A stretch of DNA of 34,098 nucleotides. Origin: an uncultured Alistipes sp. (GTDB taxonomy: Bacteria > Bacteroidota > Bacteroidia > Bacteroidales > Rikenellaceae). Made by a program: the position numbers and the translations under genes. Where the stretch lies: the NCBI GenBank assembly GCA_904502005.1, contig CAJGDC010000016.1, positions 1 to 34,098 of the forward strand, written 5' to 3'. Of the stretch, positions 31,900 to 34,098 are shown one piece after another (positions within the stretch are counted from its first letter, which is position 1; each line of letters begins with the position of its first letter). Under the pieces are notes generated by a model. The model worked only from the letters and a program-made list of their open reading frames with translations, was not told where the DNA came from and did not search any database.

Positions 31900-34098
31900 A
31901 TGAAGAAATTCTACCTTTTGGCGCTTGTGGCAGCGATGTTTGCCGCTTGTGCTACCGATGCTACAGAGGATGTAGCTATCGAGGCTCCCGAAACTCTCAA
32001 AGTTTCGTTTGAGGAGAGTAGCCGTATTCAGCTCGACCATGGTCAGACCGTCTGGACAAAGGGCGACCTTTTGAGTGTATTCTATCGCTCGGATGCAAAC
32101 CAGCAGTGGAAGTTCCAGGGTAATACTGGCGACCGCAGTGGCACCATAAAGCGAGTTTCTACGCCTGAATATAGCCACACCACCTCTAAAATGGTTGTGG
32201 CATACCCTTATAACGAGAATTACTATCTCAACCCTGAGACATGCAATCTTCAGGCATATCTCCCTGCCGAGCAGACATACCTCAAGGATAGCTACGGCAT
32301 TAACGGCAACATTATGGTGTCGCAGAGCGAGTATAAGCAGTTTGTGCTTAAGAGCGTGTGTGGTTGGTTGAGAATTCGTCTTATCGGTAATGGCGAGAAG
32401 GTGCAGAGCATCAAACTCAAAGGCAACAACGGCGAGCAGGTTGCAGGCGAAATCTATATAAACACCGCAGATGCAACATCTATCCTCGCAGCCGAAATGG
32501 GATTCTCCTCTGATCACACCCAGGTCGGCGGCACAATGGTCGAGGACGACACAATCTTTACGGAGGTAACTCTCAACTGCGGCGAGGGTGTAACTTTGGG
32601 CACAAAGTCAACCGCGTTCAACATTGGCTTACCTCCGCAGGAATTCAGCAAGGGATTAACTATTGAAATTGTATGCTCTGATGGCTCAACAATGACAAAA
32701 TCAACAGACAATACTATTACTATTGAGCGCAACCGTATTGTACCAATGACAGTGTTTGAGTTTGCAAATACCACACCTGCAACTAACAAGATTTGGTACA
32801 CCTCGTCAGATGGCAATATCGTAACGCCATATGCGAGCGATGTCTTTGGCGCTAATATTGTTTCAAATACCTACGAAAATGACAAGGGAGTAATCACTTT
32901 TGATGGTCCAATAACTTTGATTGGTGAGGACGCATTTAATAGCTGTGATAAGCTACGAAGTATTACACCTCCAAAGAGTCTGACGACAATAGGCGCGCGT
33001 GCTTTTTCCAACTGCAATGGTTTAACCAAGTGTACTATCCCTGATAGCGTTACTGAGATTGGATATTATGCATTCAGGGATTGCACCTTGCTAAAAAGTA
33101 TTACTATTCCTGATAGTGTTACTTCGTTTATGCATGGGGTATTCCATAATTGCACCTCGCTGATTGCATTTTATGGCAAGTTTGCCTCTGCTGATAATCG
33201 TTGCCTTGTTGTTAATGGCATGTTACATTCATTTGCTCGTGCTGGATTAACCGAATATACCGTTCCTGATAGCGTTACTGAGATTGGAGGTTCAGTATTC
33301 TTTGGTTGCAAATCGCTGGCAAATATTACTATTCCTGATAGCGTTACTAAGATTGGAAGTTCTGCATTCCAAGGCTGCACCTCGCTGACAAGCATTACTA
33401 TCCCTAATAGTGTTACTGAGATTGGAATGGATGCATTCTATGAATGCACTTCGCTGACAAGTGTTACTATTCCTGATAGTGTTACTTCGTTTGGGCAGGG
33501 GGTATTCCATAATTGTTCCTCGCTAAAAGAGATATACTATACAGGCGATTTATCTACTTGGTGTAAAATTAACTTTGTTAGTTCTTCTGCCAATCCAATG
33601 AATAATGGCGCCAAACTCTACCTTAATGGAGAAGAGCTGACTGGGAATGTTACTTTTCCTTCGGATGTAACTGAGATTAAAGATTATACATTCTATGGCT
33701 ACTCCTTGATGACAAGTGTTACTATTCCCGATAGCGTTACTTCGATTGGGCGTGGAGTATTCCTTAAATGCACCTCGCTAACAAGTGTTACTATTGGCAA
33801 CAGAGTTTCTTCAATTGGAGAAGGCGCATTCTCTAATTGCTCTTCGCTGAGAAGTGTTACATTTTCTGATAGTGTTACTTCAATTGGAGACGAAGCATTC
33901 TATAAATGCACATCGCTAATAAGTGTTACTATTCCAGATAGCGTTACTGAGATTGGAATTGGTGCATTCAGTAATTGCACCTCGCTGAAAGAGGTTTATT
34001 GCAAGCCAATAACTCCACCAAGTGGAGGCTCCAATACATTTCGTAATAACGCCTCTGGCCGTAAGATTTACGTGCCACGCGCATCATTAGATACATAC
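31900..34098 (+). CDS. LRR_5 (BspA-like) lipoprotein with fimbrillin-like N-terminal region, 3' truncated by window edge
   Basis: An open frame of 733 codons runs to the window end without a stop. A lipoprotein signal ends M-F-A-A-C17. Residues about 30-290 look like a Mfa/fimbrillin-type beta-sandwich, with V-W-T-K-G-D near 52-57 followed by short beta strands. From about residue 325 an LRR_5 domain begins: roughly 13 23-residue units of the type D-S-V-T-x-I-G-x-x-A-F-x-x-C-T-S-L-T-S-V. They are interrupted by two family-typical insertions (near 33165-33270 and 33525-33660). The visible end repeats the cap of the first gene (E-V-Y-C-K-P, G-R-K-I-Y-V-P-R-A-S). Probably a surface adhesin or ligand-binding protein; the ligand is unknown. 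Confidence 0.9.
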   Translation, partial: MKKFYLLALVAAMFAACATDATEDVAIEAPETLKVSFEESSRIQLDHGQTVWTKGDLLSVFYRSDANQQWKFQGNTGDRSGTIKRVSTPEYSHTTSKMVVAYPYNENYYLNPETCNLQAYLPAEQTYLKDSYGINGNIMVSQSEYKQFVLKSVCGWLRIRLIGNGEKVQSIKLKGNNGEQVAGEIYINTADATSILAAEMGFSSDHTQVGGTMVEDDTIFTEVTLNCGEGVTLGTKSTAFNIGLPPQEFSKGLTIEIVCSDGSTMTKSTDNTITIERNRIVPMTVFEFANTTPATNKIWYTSSDGNIVTPYASDVFGANIVSNTYENDKGVITFDGPITLIGEDAFNSCDKLRSITPPKSLTTIGARAFSNCNGLTKCTIPDSVTEIGYYAFRDCTLLKSITIPDSVTSFMHGVFHNCTSLIAFYGKFASADNRCLVVNGMLHSFARAGLTEYTVPDSVTEIGGSVFFGCKSLANITIPDSVTKIGSSAFQGCTSLTSITIPNSVTEIGMDAFYECTSLTSVTIPDSVTSFGQGVFHNCSSLKEIYYTGDLSTWCKINFVSSSANPMNNGAKLYLNGEELTGNVTFPSDVTEIKDYTFYGYSLMTSVTIPDSVTSIGRGVFLKCTSLTSVTIGNRVSSIGEGAFSNCSSLRSVTFSDSVTSIGDEAFYKCTSLISVTIPDSVTEIGIGAFSNCTSLKEVYCKPITPPSGGSNTFRNNASGRKIYVPRASLDTY
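33025..33995 (+). repeat. 69-bp coding repeats (LRR_5 units) of the second LRR gene
   Basis: About eleven units of 69 bp, in blocks separated by two insertions, share long identical words with the repeats at 1-432, such as acaagtgttactattcc and ccagatagcgttactgag-type segments. These are coding repeats and not a CRISPR array: there are no unique spacers of constant length between palindromic repeats. Confidence 0.88.

Noticed and set aside
10799..34098. Mobile element, prophage or defence island
   Set aside because: No transposase, integrase, terminal inverted repeats, tRNA junction, nuclease-helicase pair or toxin-antitoxin pair could be recognised on either strand.

Overview
The window looks like a chromosomal segment from a gut-type member of the Bacteroidales, possibly Rikenellaceae/Alistipes-like. 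The family-level placement is an inference. Supporting features are Bacteroidetes-style promoters with -7 boxes of the form TAnnTTTG, start codons without Shine-Dalgarno sequences, lipoproteins, BspA-type LRR_5 surface proteins, a FISUMP-like (Fibrobacter succinogenes major paralogous domain) lipoprotein, and families resembling DUF5606 and DUF5723. I see no tRNA, rRNA, CRISPR array, insertion sequence or phage gene. Gene density is high and no gene-free stretch exceeds about 150 bases.

Layout. (1) Bases 1-596 are the 3' end of a leucine-rich-repeat (LRR_5) protein. (2) 716-1900 is a monocistronic PLP aminotransferase with its own promoter and terminator. (3) 2009-10804 is one tightly packed plus-strand operon: rmlA, rmlC, rmlD, rmlB (dTDP-L-rhamnose synthesis), a Wzx-like flippase, a Wzy-like polymerase, one GT4 glycosyltransferase, a left-handed beta-helix acetyltransferase and an NTP_transf_5-type protein. 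It reads as a small rhamnose-containing surface-glycan locus. (4) 10799-18484 is on the minus strand. Read in transcription order it holds a DedA membrane protein, argS and obg (housekeeping), a PEGA-domain/barrel protein, a FISUMP-like lipoprotein, a DUF486 membrane protein and a short-chain dehydrogenase. (5) 18545-19657 is a divergent plus-strand membrane acyltransferase of the NagX/DUF5009 type. (6) 19661-26295 is on the minus strand and holds a GH3 beta-glucosidase, a cation/proton antiporter, a biotin-dependent (oxaloacetate decarboxylase/pyruvate carboxylase-like) carboxyltransferase with two tandem biotinyl domains, mscL and a BCP-type peroxiredoxin. (7) 26423-31671 is on the plus strand and holds an MscS channel, a DUF5606 protein, and a pair made of a 789-residue lipoprotein and a 460-residue probable outer-membrane barrel. 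(8) 31756-34098 holds a 40-residue small protein followed by the 5' 2.2 kb of a second LRR_5 lipoprotein, cut by the window edge.

How the parts relate. The dTDP-rhamnose enzymes feed a Wzx/Wzy-type export and polymerisation pair, but no initiating sugar-phosphate transferase and only one glycosyltransferase are present, so the pathway must be completed elsewhere. Surface proteins of unknown role (PEGA plus FISUMP; 789-residue lipoprotein plus DUF5723-like barrel; two LRR proteins) are interleaved with housekeeping genes. The two LRR genes lie in the same orientation about 31 kb apart and share near-identical 69-bp coding repeats.

No complete, obviously new multi-gene system such as defence or secretion was found. 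The best candidates for undescribed biology are the lipoprotein/barrel pair at 27.9-31.7 kb, the PEGA/FISUMP pair with a His-rich linker, the small protein preceding the LRR lipoprotein, and the duplicated biotin carrier.
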